DNA from: CAWCGU01 sp963795195
Lineage (GTDB): Bacteria > Actinomycetota > Thermoleophilia > Solirubrobacterales > 70-9
Length of the DNA stretch: 64,000 bases
Reading direction: 5' to 3'
Assembly (NCBI GenBank): GCA_963795195.1
Contig: CAWCGU010000003.1
Coordinates: 496,001 to 560,000 of the forward strand
Shown here: in pieces, positions 29,773-38,379 of the stretch
How the letters are laid out: each line of letters starts with the position of its first letter
Position numbering within the stretch: position 1 is the first letter of the stretch
The notes under the pieces: generated by a model
Database searches by the model: none
What the model saw: the letters and a program-made list of their open reading frames with translations, nothing else
What the model was told of the DNA's origin: nothing
Position numbers and translations under genes: made by a program

Positions 29773-31527
29773 ATGATCGAACGCAGCAGAAACGGGAGTT
29801 CCGCCGGTCTCGGGGGCCGGGCAAAGAGCGCGATCGCCGCGGCGGTCGCGGCTGCCTCGCTTGCCGCCGGCTTCGCTGCTGGGGGCGCCTACGCCGCGAA
29901 CGGGAACGGCGGCGGTGGGGGTGGTGGAGGCCACCACAACCACGGGGGCAACAAGCCGCCTCAGGCGAACAAGCCGCCCGCTCAGCCGGCGCTTCCTCAA
30001 GAACCCTTCAACCCGCTGCAGCCGGTCTTCGAGAAGGCCGATCACATCATCCCCAAGGCTCCCGGAACCAAGGAGACGATCCGCCTTTGGTACGGGCCCT
30101 ACGCGATGCCCAGCGGCTGGGACATGAATCGCGTCGACCTCGAGTTGCCGGTCGCTCCGGGGATGATCCTCTCTGTCGATCCGAGCCTACACATGGCGCT
30201 CGACGGGTCGGAGCCCTCGCATCAGGTTGCGCACATCCACCACGCTCACTGGTTCAGCCTCAACCCCGGCACCAAGAACAGCAACTACCTGCCCGGGATC
30301 GCCGACTGGATGTTCGGCAACGGCGACGAAGAGACGAAGGCCAACTATCAGCAGCGAAGCGCTGCCGAGCCCGGCGGCCCGATCTACGGCAACTATTTGG
30401 ACGCCTCGGAGCCCCAGCCGATGATCTACATGCTGCACAACAAGACCTCGGGCCCGATGCTTGCCTGGATCCGCCTCAACGTCACCTTCATCCACGGCAC
30501 GATGCAGCAGCTGAATGATCTCGAAGGGCGTGAATACCACGACATCACCGGGGTCCTTTTCGGGCGCACTTTTGACGTCCCCCGCAATCGCAAGAGCCGC
30601 GATGGCACCTACGAGACCGCCGAGGACGACAAGCGCGGCGTGATCGAGTGGACGGCGACGATGGACGGGACGATGATCGGCACCGGCAGCCACGTCCATC
30701 CGGGCGGCCTCGGGATGACGGTCGAGAACTACGGCAGCCCCGAGGACCCCTGTCCAGACGACGGCCAGGGCTACGGCGGCACGCTGCTGCTGGATTCAGA
30801 CGTGATCTGGCGCCATGGCGTGCGCTACACCGAGGACTACCAGACCGAGGTCACCAACCCGGCCTGGCGAGCACCGATTCACGAAGGTGACCGGATTCGG
30901 ATCAGCTCCTACTATGCCAACAAGAAAACCGCCTGGTACACGGCGATGGCGCACGAGGGCCTCTACGTCGACGAGGGTCAGCCACCGGAGGGTCGCTGCA
31001 AGCCCTACTTGGTCGGCAAGGCCGCGAAGCAGGAGGGGGTCTCGATCACCGACGGCGTCCGCAACCGCCCGTGGGGCGGCCACTCCCACGACAAGATCTG
31101 CGGCCAACGCTACGGCGAGTTGCCCTGCGAGCGCCCGGCCAAGCCGTACTCGCCGGGCGTGCGCACCAATGACGTGGCGATCGCAAACTTCCAGTACCTG
31201 CCCGGTGACCTCGCGGCCTCCGGCCAGCAGGGTCAGCCCGTCCAGGTTCCGCAGGGCGAGTCCTTACGCTTTTTCAACGTCGACCAGGTGCTGAACATCA
31301 GGCACTCAGTGACGACCTGCCCGTGGCCGTGCAACGGCCCGTACACGGCCAACTACCCACACGCCGACGGCGTCTGGGATTCCGGCACGCTCGGCTACGA
31401 CCTGGTCGACGGGGGCAGCCCGGACCCGGCTGCGGCGACCCCGCCGGACCTGCCGGTCGGAAAGTACTCCTACTTCTGCCGCATCCACCCGTTCATGCGC
31501 GGCGCCTTCGAAGTCACCAAGAACTGA
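29773..31527 (+). CDS. Secreted copper protein with C-terminal cupredoxin domain
   Basis: 584 residues from ATG 29773. A signal segment (AIAAAVAAASLAAGFAAGGA) is followed by a Gly/His-rich linker. The middle (residues 90-440) is rich in metal-type His motifs (VAHIHHAHWF, FIHGTMQQ, TMIGTGSHVHPGG, GGHSHDKICG) on a beta-sandwich reminiscent of copper monooxygenase (PHM-like) folds; this comparison is tentative. The C-terminal 100 residues have type-1 copper ligands: His in NIRHSVT and Cys, His and Met in YFCRIHPFMRG. It is probably an extracellular electron-transfer or oxidative enzyme. It is transcribed away from the tRNA and is 25 bases before the next gene. Confidence 0.75.
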   Translation: MIERSRNGSSAGLGGRAKSAIAAAVAAASLAAGFAAGGAYAANGNGGGGGGGGHHNHGGNKPPQANKPPAQPALPQEPFNPLQPVFEKADHIIPKAPGTKETIRLWYGPYAMPSGWDMNRVDLELPVAPGMILSVDPSLHMALDGSEPSHQVAHIHHAHWFSLNPGTKNSNYLPGIADWMFGNGDEETKANYQQRSAAEPGGPIYGNYLDASEPQPMIYMLHNKTSGPMLAWIRLNVTFIHGTMQQLNDLEGREYHDITGVLFGRTFDVPRNRKSRDGTYETAEDDKRGVIEWTATMDGTMIGTGSHVHPGGLGMTVENYGSPEDPCPDDGQGYGGTLLLDSDVIWRHGVRYTEDYQTEVTNPAWRAPIHEGDRIRISSYYANKKTAWYTAMAHEGLYVDEGQPPEGRCKPYLVGKAAKQEGVSITDGVRNRPWGGHSHDKICGQRYGELPCERPAKPYSPGVRTNDVAIANFQYLPGDLAASGQQGQPVQVPQGESLRFFNVDQVLNIRHSVTTCPWPCNGPYTANYPHADGVWDSGTLGYDLVDGGSPDPAAATPPDLPVGKYSYFCRIHPFMRGAFEVTKN

Positions 31528-31552
31528 CGACCATCTGCGTAGGGTTCGGGCG

Positions 31553-32467
31553 GTGACGCTGCTTGGGGTTCCCAACTTCGCGGAGGGTCGCGACGGCGCC
31601 CGAATCGCGAAGCTGCAGGCCGCACTCGCGTCGCGGGTGGATGTGCTTGACGTCCACTCCGATCGTGTGCACGACCGCACCGTTTTCACGCTCGCGGGAA
31701 CGGGCGCACGAGTCGGGGAAGCCCTGCTTGACGCCGCGGCGACGGCGCTGGACGAGCTCGACCTGCGCGCCTACGGCGGTGCGCATCCCTGCATCGGCGT
31801 CCTCGACGTTTGTCCGTTCGTCTGGCTGGACGAGGCCGACCGGGTTCAGGCCGAAGCGCTGGCGCGGGAGACGGCGGCGCGAATTGCCGGCGATCTCGCT
31901 ATCCCCGTTTTCCTTTACGGCTCGCTGGCCTCGACCGAGGAGCGCCGCGAGCGTGCCTACTTCAGGAGTGGCGGCACCGCCGAGCTGGCGCGTCGCATGA
32001 GCGGGGGAGACCTGGTCCCGGACTTCGGCCCCGAGCTGCCCCACCCGAGCGCCGGGGCGACGCTCGTCACCGCGCGAGCGCCGCTCGCCGCCTTCAACCT
32101 CGAGCTCGGCGGGGGGGTGCTCGAGTCCGCGCGTGAAATCGCGGCCGAACTGCGCCAGGCCGGCGGTGGGCTTGCCGGAGTTCGAGCCATCGCGATCGAG
32201 CTTGCCCCCGGACGGCTGCAGGTCTCGACCAACGTCCACGACCCCGTCGGAGTGCCCCTCGTCGAGGTGATCGCCGCTACCGATCGCCTCGCTCGTCATC
32301 GCGGCTGCTGGGTGTCGGCCACGGAGATCGTCGGCCTCCTGCCTGCCGCGGCGATGGTGGGCTTCCCGGAGAATCTGCTGCCGCGCGGATTCGACCCCGA
32401 CGCGCGGGTGATCGAACGGCGGTTGGCGAGCCTGGGTCCAGCGACACCCGGTAGGGGCTTGGCGTAA
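31553..32467 (+). CDS. Glutamate formimidoyltransferase
   Basis: 304 residues from GTG 31553. It has the formiminotransferase N- and C-subdomains: VPNFAEGRDGARIAKL at the start, DVHSDRVHDRTVFTLAG, GGAHPCIGVLDVCPFVW and LVPDFGPELPHPSAGATLV. It transfers the formimino group from formiminoglutamate to tetrahydrofolate (histidine breakdown). It is monofunctional: the cyclodeaminase domain of the animal enzyme is absent. No other hut genes are in the window. Confidence 0.85.
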   Translation: MTLLGVPNFAEGRDGARIAKLQAALASRVDVLDVHSDRVHDRTVFTLAGTGARVGEALLDAAATALDELDLRAYGGAHPCIGVLDVCPFVWLDEADRVQAEALARETAARIAGDLAIPVFLYGSLASTEERRERAYFRSGGTAELARRMSGGDLVPDFGPELPHPSAGATLVTARAPLAAFNLELGGGVLESAREIAAELRQAGGGLAGVRAIAIELAPGRLQVSTNVHDPVGVPLVEVIAATDRLARHRGCWVSATEIVGLLPAAAMVGFPENLLPRGFDPDARVIERRLASLGPATPGRGLA

Positions 32468-32596
32468 GCCGCCGGCCTGAGACTCGGAAGGCCTTGTTGC
32501 TGGTCGCCCGGTCCGTGGCGATCTGCGGTAAGTCCTAACGGCGGGCACCGAGGGCGGAGGGCCTGGCGGTGGTCGGGCTGTTGCGCGACGACTGCG

Positions 32597-32649
32597 GCGT
32601 TCAAACGCAGTTCAGTTCCAGCGTCCGGAACCAGACTGCAGTTGAACGC
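32597..32649. repeat. 53-base hairpin in a gene-free stretch
   Basis: GCGTTCAAACGCAGT pairs with ACTGCAGTTGAACGC (two mismatches), and inside it GTTCC pairs with GGAAC. It has no T-run, so it is not an obvious terminator. I see nothing else in 32468-32759. Confidence 0.45.
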
Positions 32650-32759
32650 GAAGTCAGGCACTCGGACCTCGGCGTCAGCCCCGCTCGCTCGCGCCTCGGC
32701 AAATCCGCGCCACGCCAGCGCGCATCGCCGACCCACATCGACCCACTAGATTTACGCCC

Positions 32760-33155
32760 GTGCCGGGAGCCCAGAAGAAGCGCCGCCGCAAGCGCCGCGG
32801 AACACAGGGCGGCTCTGTCGACCGCCGGGCCGCCCGCGGGCGGCCTCGTAGTCGCCAGGAGGCGAAGGCCCGTGCACGCCAGCGTTCGCGTGCCCCCCAA
32901 CGCGGCACCTCGGGCCAGCGCGCGCCGACCTGGCGCGGCGCGATCAACCGAGCCCTGATCGCGGCGGGTCTCTTTTTCGCCCTGCTCCTGCTGCTCTTCA
33001 ACCGTCCGCTCGGCGAAGCCGCGGGGCTCTCGATCTTCATGATCGCCGTCTACATCCCGATGGGCTACTACCTCGACCGCTTCTTCTGGCGCATTCGCGC
33101 GCGCCGCGAGGCCAAGGAGCGCGAGAAGCAAAAATCCGAGAAGGCCGGCAAGTAG
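32760..33155 (+). CDS. Small basic membrane protein, unknown
   Basis: 131 residues from GTG 32760. The first 60 residues are strongly basic (KKRRRKRRGTQ, RGRPRSRQEAKARARQRSR). Two membrane helices follow (ALIAAGLFFALLLLLF and GLSIFMIAVYIPMGYYL), then a charged coiled coil (RARREAKEREKQKSEK). It probably has both tails in the cytoplasm. Family not recognised. The next membrane gene starts 7 bases later, so they are likely co-expressed. Confidence 0.65.
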   Translation: MPGAQKKRRRKRRGTQGGSVDRRAARGRPRSRQEAKARARQRSRAPQRGTSGQRAPTWRGAINRALIAAGLFFALLLLLFNRPLGEAAGLSIFMIAVYIPMGYYLDRFFWRIRARREAKEREKQKSEKAGK

Positions 33156-33162
33156 GGCGTTC

Positions 33163-33654
33163 GTGGCATCGGCAGGGGCAGGGGCCAGACCATCCTCGGA
33201 GGGACTCGGTCGCGGATCGTTTCTGCTCGCCGATCTCGGCGCGATCGCGATCATCGTCGGCTCGTTCGGCAGCTGGGCCAAGCAGGGCTCGGTCTCCCTA
33301 TCGGGTTTCGGTTCGCTCAGCCAGCAGGAGCTAGGTCTGTACCCGGAGCTGGACGGCGTCTTTGCGCCAGGGTGGTTGACCGTTGCGATGGGAATCCTGA
33401 TTCTGGCCGCGTTGCTGCTTTACGTCGGCCGGCCCGAGCTTCGCTGGCCGGCGCTCGTCGCCGACCTCGCGGCCACGGTCGCCCTCGCGGTGGCGATCAT
33501 CGCCATCATCGACATCTCCGGAGCCGAGAACGACCTCGGCTCGGCCAAGCCCGGCTGGGGTGTGATCGCGGTCGCCGCAGGGGGTCTGTTGACGTCGATG
33601 GGTGCGACGGCGCTCTACTTCTTCGCAGCCCCGAGGCAGGCCCTCGGCCGTTAG
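33163..33654 (+). CDS. Four-helix membrane protein, unknown
   Basis: 163 residues from GTG 33163. Four hydrophobic segments are visible: LADLGAIAIIVGSFGSW, WLTVAMGILILAALLLYV, VADLAATVALAVAIIAII and VIAVAAGGLLTSMGATALYF. The loop between helices 1 and 2 (SGFGSLSQQELGLYPELDG) is likely outside. The layout is seen in many small actinobacterial membrane proteins of unknown role. Confidence 0.65.
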   Translation: MASAGAGARPSSEGLGRGSFLLADLGAIAIIVGSFGSWAKQGSVSLSGFGSLSQQELGLYPELDGVFAPGWLTVAMGILILAALLLYVGRPELRWPALVADLAATVALAVAIIAIIDISGAENDLGSAKPGWGVIAVAAGGLLTSMGATALYFFAAPRQALGR

Positions 33655-33688
33655 CAGCAGGTCTTCCAGGACCCACTACGCTCCCGCC

Positions 33689-34327
33689 ATGGACGTTCGC
33701 AGCTTCACGGTCGGCCCGGTAGCCGAGAACTGCTACCTCTTTCGCGCGGAGGAATCTGACCGCGCCCTGATCGTCGATCCCGGCGAGGAGGCCGACCGCA
33801 TCCTCGCGGCCGTGGAGGGGCTCGGTGTCACGGTTGAGGCGATCCTGCTGACGCATACCCACTTCGATCACGTCGGCGCCGTGGCGCCTGTTGCGGCTGC
33901 TACCGGCGCCCCGGTCTACTGCCCCGAGATCGAGGTCCCGGTCCTGGCGGACATCATGGCCTTCGTGCCCTGGCCCGGATTCGGCCCGTACGAGAGTTAC
34001 GACGCCGACGAGACGATCAGCGGCGGTGAGAAGCTCGAACTCGCCGGCCTTGAGATCGACGTGCTCTTCACTCCCGGCCACAGCCCGGGCCACGTCACGT
34101 TCTCGATTCCGGACCACCGCGTTCTGTTCTCGGGTGACGTCCTCTTCCAGGGATCGGTCGGTCGCACGGACCTTCCGGGCGGGGATTGGGGGACGCTGCT
34201 GGAGAGCATTCGCACTCTCGTCGACGGCTTCCCGGCGGAGACAGTCGTCTATCCGGGTCACATGGGCATCACGACGCTCGGCGCCGAGAAGGCGACCAAC
34301 CCGTTTCTGGCGGAACTGACCCGCTGA
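33689..34327 (+). CDS. Metallo-beta-lactamase-fold hydrolase (glyoxalase II-like)
   Basis: 212 residues from ATG 33689. The metal motif THTHFDH is at residues 55-61, with further ligands in TPGHSPGH, the Asp of FSGDVLF and the His of VYPGHMG. The short length and FxVGPVAENCYL opening fit the YcbL-type branch, which lacks the C-terminal glutathione-binding helices of true glyoxalase II. Its stop overlaps the hisS start (TGATG), suggesting co-translation; this pairing with hisS occurs in other bacteria. Confidence 0.88.
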   Translation: MDVRSFTVGPVAENCYLFRAEESDRALIVDPGEEADRILAAVEGLGVTVEAILLTHTHFDHVGAVAPVAAATGAPVYCPEIEVPVLADIMAFVPWPGFGPYESYDADETISGGEKLELAGLEIDVLFTPGHSPGHVTFSIPDHRVLFSGDVLFQGSVGRTDLPGGDWGTLLESIRTLVDGFPAETVVYPGHMGITTLGAEKATNPFLAELTR

Positions 34328-35577
34328 TGCGCGCTGATGCACTGATGGCAGGCACGTTTCAGGCCCCGCGCGGCACCTTCGACGTGCTGCCGTCCTCTTC
34401 GCGGGCGCGCGCGGCTGTTTATACGGCCGCCGCGGATCGCCTGGCCGGAGCGGGTTACGGGCGCATCGAGACGCCGGCCCTCGAGGAGACGGAGCTATTC
34501 GCGCGCGGGGTCGGCGAGGTGACCGACATCGTCGGCAAGGAGATGTTCAGCTTCACCGACCAGGGCGGGAGGGAGCTGACGATGCGCCCTGAGGGCACGG
34601 CGCCGATCTGCCGCGCCTACATCGAGCACGGAATGCAGACGCTCGCTCAGCCCGTGAAGCTCTGGTACTGGAGTCCGTTCTTTCGCCATGAGCGACCGCA
34701 GGCGGGGCGCTACCGCCAGTTCTGGCAGGTCGGCGCCGAGGCGATCGGCTCGGACTCGCCGCTCGTCGACGCCGAGCTGGTGATGCTGCTGGACGATCTG
34801 CTCAAGGGCCTCGGAGTCGAAGGGGTGCAGCTGCGGCTCTCGAGCCTCGGTTCGCCTGCGACGCGTGCCGAATACCGCGAGGAGCTCAAGGCCCACCTGC
34901 GAGCCAATGAGTCAGAGCTCTCCGAGGACGTGCGCGCCCGCATCGACGCCAATCCGCTGCGTGCCTTTGACTCCGACCATCAGGGCACTCGAGCGGTGAT
35001 GGCGCAGGCGCCGCGAATGCTCGACCGGCTCTCTGAGGAGGACGCACAGCACTTTGCCGAGGTTCGCTCCCTGCTCGACAGCTCTGGGGTTGAATACACG
35101 CTCGACGGCTCGCTCGTGCGCGGCCTCGACTACTACACACGCACCGTCTTCGAGTTCACCTGTGAGCGGCTCGGCGCCCAGTCCGGGCTCGGCGGCGGCG
35201 GCCGCTACGACGGCCTCGTCGAGCAACTCGGTGGCCCGGCCACACCCGCCGCCGGCTGGGCCGCGGGGATCGAGCGCATCCTGCTCGCCCTCGACATGCC
35301 GCCGCAGGCAGAGGGGGTCGATGTCTTTGTCGTCGCCGAAGGGGAGGCCAGGCCGCGGGCGCTGGCATTGGCGATGGAGTTGCGCCGAGCGGGCGTCTCA
35401 GTCGATCTCGACCTCGCCGAGCGCAGCTTCAAGGGACAGATGAAGCAGGCCGACCGGCTCTCGGCGAAGAGAGCGGTGATCCTTGGAGACGAGGGCACGA
35501 TTCAGCTTCGCGACATGGGCAGCGGCGAGCAGCGCGAGGTCTCAGCCGACGCCATCGCCCGGGAACTGATGGGGTGA
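34327..35577 (+). CDS. hisS: Histidyl-tRNA synthetase
   Basis: 416 residues from ATG 34327 (ATG 34345 is an alternative, closer to the family start APRGTFDVLP). Class II core: motif 1 around LEETELFARGVGEVTD, motif 2 FRHERPQAGRYRQFWQ, the histidine-binding GLDYYTRTVFEF and motif 3 AGWAAGIERILLAL. A C-terminal alpha/beta anticodon-binding domain begins near residue 325. Intact, no frameshift. It lies upstream of aspS with 4 bases between, the conserved hisS-aspS pair. Confidence 0.95.
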   Translation: MRADALMAGTFQAPRGTFDVLPSSSRARAAVYTAAADRLAGAGYGRIETPALEETELFARGVGEVTDIVGKEMFSFTDQGGRELTMRPEGTAPICRAYIEHGMQTLAQPVKLWYWSPFFRHERPQAGRYRQFWQVGAEAIGSDSPLVDAELVMLLDDLLKGLGVEGVQLRLSSLGSPATRAEYREELKAHLRANESELSEDVRARIDANPLRAFDSDHQGTRAVMAQAPRMLDRLSEEDAQHFAEVRSLLDSSGVEYTLDGSLVRGLDYYTRTVFEFTCERLGAQSGLGGGGRYDGLVEQLGGPATPAAGWAAGIERILLALDMPPQAEGVDVFVVAEGEARPRALALAMELRRAGVSVDLDLAERSFKGQMKQADRLSAKRAVILGDEGTIQLRDMGSGEQREVSADAIARELMG

Positions 35578-35581
35578 GCGC

Positions 35582-37390
35582 GTGAGCGAGCCCCGCCGGC
35601 TTCCCGCCCTGCGCCCCAACGGCTTTCGTGAGTCGTGGTGCGGCGCCGTGCTCGCGGACAAGGTGGGGGAGACGACGCGGGTCGCCGGCTGGGTGCACCG
35701 CTCCCGCGATCACGGCGGGCTCGTCTTCATCGACCTGCGCGATCGCACCGGGATCGTCCAGCTCGTTGTCAACCCCGCGAATGGCGCGGACACCTTCGAG
35801 CTTGCCGAGCGCCTGCGTTCAGAGCACGTCGTCAGCGCCGCGGGAGAGATCGTTCGCCGTACCCCGGAGACGGTCAATCCCGACCTGCCGACCGGCGAGG
35901 TGGAGATCATGGTCTCCGACCTCGAGCTGCTGGCTGAGTCCGAGACGCCGCCCTTCCAGATCGAGGGTTACTCCGGCGAGGCGGGCGAGGAGCTGCGCCT
36001 TCATCACCGCTATCTCGACCTGCGCCGCACCCCGGTCCGCGAGGGGATTGAGTTGCGTGCAGCCGTGGTCGGATCGATCCGCGAGTTCCTCGACGGCGAG
36101 GGATTCACCGACGTGGAGACGCCCGTGCTGACCCGATCGACTCCGGAGGGCGCCCGGGACTTCCTCGTCCCGAGCCGACTGCAGCCGGGTTCGTTCTACG
36201 CCCTCCCGCAGTCGCCTCAGCTCTTCAAGCAGCTGTTGATGGTCGGCGGCATCGAGCGCTACTACCAGATCGCCCGCTGTTTTCGCGACGAGGATTTCCG
36301 CGCCGATCGCCAGCCCGACTTCACGCAGCTCGATCTCGAGATGTCCTTCGTCGGCTTCGAGGACGTGATCGAGCTCAACGAGCGGCTGCTCGCTCATGTG
36401 TTTAGCGCTCGCGGGGTCAAGATCGAACTGCCGCTGCCGCGCCTCGCCTACGACGACGCAATCGCCCGCTACGGCACCGACCGTCCCGACACCCGCTTCG
36501 GGCTCGAGATCGTCGACCTCACCGAGACCCTTCGCGAGACCGAGTTCAAGGTCTTCAGCGGCACGATCGCGAGCGGCGGTGTCGTTCGCGGCATCAACGC
36601 CGGAGCACGGGAGCTTCCGCGCTCCGAGCTCGACGGGCTGATCACGCGTGCCCAGGAGCTCGGTGCCAAGGGCTTGGTCTGGGCGTTCCGGGACGGCGAG
36701 GGATGGCGCTCACCGACCGCCAAGTTCCTGAGCCAGGCTGAGCTGGGATCGCTGAACGAGGCGCTGGGAGCCGAGCAGGGCGACCTCTTGTTGCTGGTGG
36801 CGGATAAGCCCGACGTCGCCGCCTCGGTGCTCGGCAATCTGCGCCTCGACATGGCTCGGCGCTTCGAGCTGGTTCCCACCTGGCAGCAGGAACTCGACCC
36901 GAGCGGACTGCTCTGGATCGTCGATTGGCCGCTGCTCGGGTGGAACTCCGACGAGGAGCGCTGGGACGCGCTCCATCATCCCTTCACGGCTCCGGCCGGC
37001 GATTTCGATCCCGCCGCCCCCGGGTCGGCGCGCGCCCAGGCCTACGACATCGTCTGGAACGGGCAGGAGATCGGTGGCGGCTCGATTCGTATCAGCTCGC
37101 CGCTCGTTCAGAGCGCGGTTTTCGCGGCCCTCGGCATCAATGCAGAGGAGGCCGAGGCCCGGTTCGGCTTCCTGCTGGAGGCGCTGCGCTACGGCGCGCC
37201 TCCGCACGGTGGCATCGCCTACGGCGTCGACAGGCTGGTTCAGCGCCTGCACCTGGCCGAGTCGATCCGCGACGTGATCGCCTTCCCGAAGACCGCCTCG
37301 GGCAGCGACCCGCTGACAGGCGCCCCCGCTCCCGTCGACGATCGCCAGCTAAAGGACCTGGGTCTACGCCGCTCAAGCTTCAGCGCATAA
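35582..37390 (+). CDS. aspS: Aspartyl-tRNA synthetase, probably non-discriminating
   Basis: 602 residues from GTG 35582. An N-terminal OB-fold binds the anticodon (VAGWVHRSRDHGGLVFIDLR). The class II core includes QSPQLFKQLLMVGG, FRDEDFRADRQPDFTQ and the C-terminal motif 3 GGIAYGVDRLVQRL. A bacterial GAD insertion occupies about residues 300-420. The position equivalent to Leu30/His31 in the OB-fold is His (RDHGG); in characterised enzymes His there goes with charging both tRNA-Asp and tRNA-Asn, which then requires GatCAB. That inference is from one residue only. Confidence 0.95.
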   Translation: MSEPRRLPALRPNGFRESWCGAVLADKVGETTRVAGWVHRSRDHGGLVFIDLRDRTGIVQLVVNPANGADTFELAERLRSEHVVSAAGEIVRRTPETVNPDLPTGEVEIMVSDLELLAESETPPFQIEGYSGEAGEELRLHHRYLDLRRTPVREGIELRAAVVGSIREFLDGEGFTDVETPVLTRSTPEGARDFLVPSRLQPGSFYALPQSPQLFKQLLMVGGIERYYQIARCFRDEDFRADRQPDFTQLDLEMSFVGFEDVIELNERLLAHVFSARGVKIELPLPRLAYDDAIARYGTDRPDTRFGLEIVDLTETLRETEFKVFSGTIASGGVVRGINAGARELPRSELDGLITRAQELGAKGLVWAFRDGEGWRSPTAKFLSQAELGSLNEALGAEQGDLLLLVADKPDVAASVLGNLRLDMARRFELVPTWQQELDPSGLLWIVDWPLLGWNSDEERWDALHHPFTAPAGDFDPAAPGSARAQAYDIVWNGQEIGGGSIRISSPLVQSAVFAALGINAEEAEARFGFLLEALRYGAPPHGGIAYGVDRLVQRLHLAESIRDVIAFPKTASGSDPLTGAPAPVDDRQLKDLGLRRSSFSA

Positions 37391-37429
37391 CAGCCGAACT
37401 GGTTGTTGATGAACGAATTGCGCTCAGAG

Positions 37430-37605
37430 GGCGGTAGTCTTTCGATGGGCTCGAGCCCGTTCGATAGCCGTTCAAATAGTGAACCAATGCATTCGACTTG
37501 GGAGTCGATTTCGGTTGGGACCGTGGTCTCGCCGATAGACACCCACCTGTTCTCACAGGTTCTCAAGTCGGGCGGCACCGGCGGGTTGGAGCTCACTTTT
37601 CTTCG
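37430..37605 (+). ncRNA. ssrS: Candidate 6S RNA
   Basis: The 227-base gap after aspS has no gene. Its 3' half reads ACCCACCTGT-tctc-ACAGGT, a perfect hairpin, followed by TCGGGCGGCACCGGCGGG. The hairpin plus GGGCGGCA block is what I remember from 6S RNAs of several phyla. A GC palindrome (GGGCTCGAGCCC, ~37453) lies in the 5' half. In Bacillus subtilis the 6S gene bsrA also sits beside hisS-aspS, as far as I recall. The ends are approximate and the closing stem was not worked out. A 6S RNA would bind the housekeeping RNA polymerase in stationary phase. Confidence 0.5.
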
Positions 37606-37617
37606 CGGGGTCCTTCG

Positions 37618-38277
37618 ATGAGAAGGGCCATCAACGAGAACCCGCTCGTTCAGATCGGTCTGCTCGCAGTCTTGGCGCTGGCCGTTGGAATGCTGCTGCT
37701 GACCCGGATGGGCGGGGGCGGGTCCGATTCGACCGACACCTCCATTGCGGCGCCGGCGGGGGCCACCGCATCCAGTGCCACCGCGCCCACGCTGCCGGCC
37801 CCCACCGCGGCGGCGCCGGCCGCGCCCTCCTCGACCCCGGCCACTCCAGCCGGCCCCGCCACCGCGCAGTCCGCGGCTGCCCCCGGATTTGTCGCTGGAC
37901 CCGGCCTGCCCAAGCCCGTCGTCGACGCCTATGACGCGGGCGACACCGTGGTGCTGATGATCTATCGGCTCAAGGGCATCGACGATCCCTTCGTATTCCA
38001 GTCCAAGCGGCTGATCGAGGCGCTGCCGCCGAGTTCAGGGATCGAGGCGTCGGTGTTCCTCGTCCCGGCGCAGAAGATCGCCCGCTACTCGAGGATCACC
38101 GAGGGCGTCAACGTCGACCGCGTGCCGGCGATCGTCGTGATCAAGCCGAAGGACCTGACCGACGGTGTCCCGGCGGCGAGCGTCAGCTACGGCGTGCGAG
38201 GCCCCGCAAGTGTTGTGCAGATCGTCAAGGACGCGGTCTACGCCGGCCGCGAACTTCCGTACTACCCAACCAAGTAA
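37618..38277 (+). CDS. Membrane-anchored thioredoxin-fold protein without CxxC
   Basis: 219 residues from ATG 37618. A single N-terminal membrane helix (VQIGLLAVLALAVGMLLLT) is followed by a Pro/Ala/Thr linker of ~70 residues and a C-terminal domain of ~120 residues. The order TVVLMIYRLKGID, VFQSKRLIEALP, ASVFLVPAQKI, VDRVPAIVVIKP and VVQIVKDAVYAG follows the thioredoxin fold with its cis-proline (RVPAIV). The active CxxC is absent, so it is not a redox enzyme. It is probably a periplasmic scaffold. Two palindromic repeats follow the stop. Confidence 0.65.
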   Translation: MRRAINENPLVQIGLLAVLALAVGMLLLTRMGGGGSDSTDTSIAAPAGATASSATAPTLPAPTAAAPAAPSSTPATPAGPATAQSAAAPGFVAGPGLPKPVVDAYDAGDTVVLMIYRLKGIDDPFVFQSKRLIEALPPSSGIEASVFLVPAQKIARYSRITEGVNVDRVPAIVVIKPKDLTDGVPAASVSYGVRGPASVVQIVKDAVYAGRELPYYPTK

Positions 38278-38288
38278 ACCTAAAGGGA

Positions 38289-38351
38289 CCTAAAGGGGTC
38301 AGACCCCTTTAGGAAAGGCTCAGGGACCTAAGGGGGTCAGACCCCTTTAGG
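38289..38351. repeat. Tandem pair of GGGGTCAGACCCC palindromes
   Basis: CCTAAAGGGGTC-a-GACCCCTTTAGG (38289-38313) is a perfect palindrome, repeated at 38327-38351 with one change. The period is 38 bases, including the tail aaaggctcagg. It may act as a terminator between the two genes, but the same GGGGTCnGACCCC core recurs inside mltG and at 54.6 kb, so it is a dispersed repeat family. Confidence 0.75.
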
Positions 38352-38379
38352 AAAGGCTCAGGCCTGTAGCCTCGGCAAG

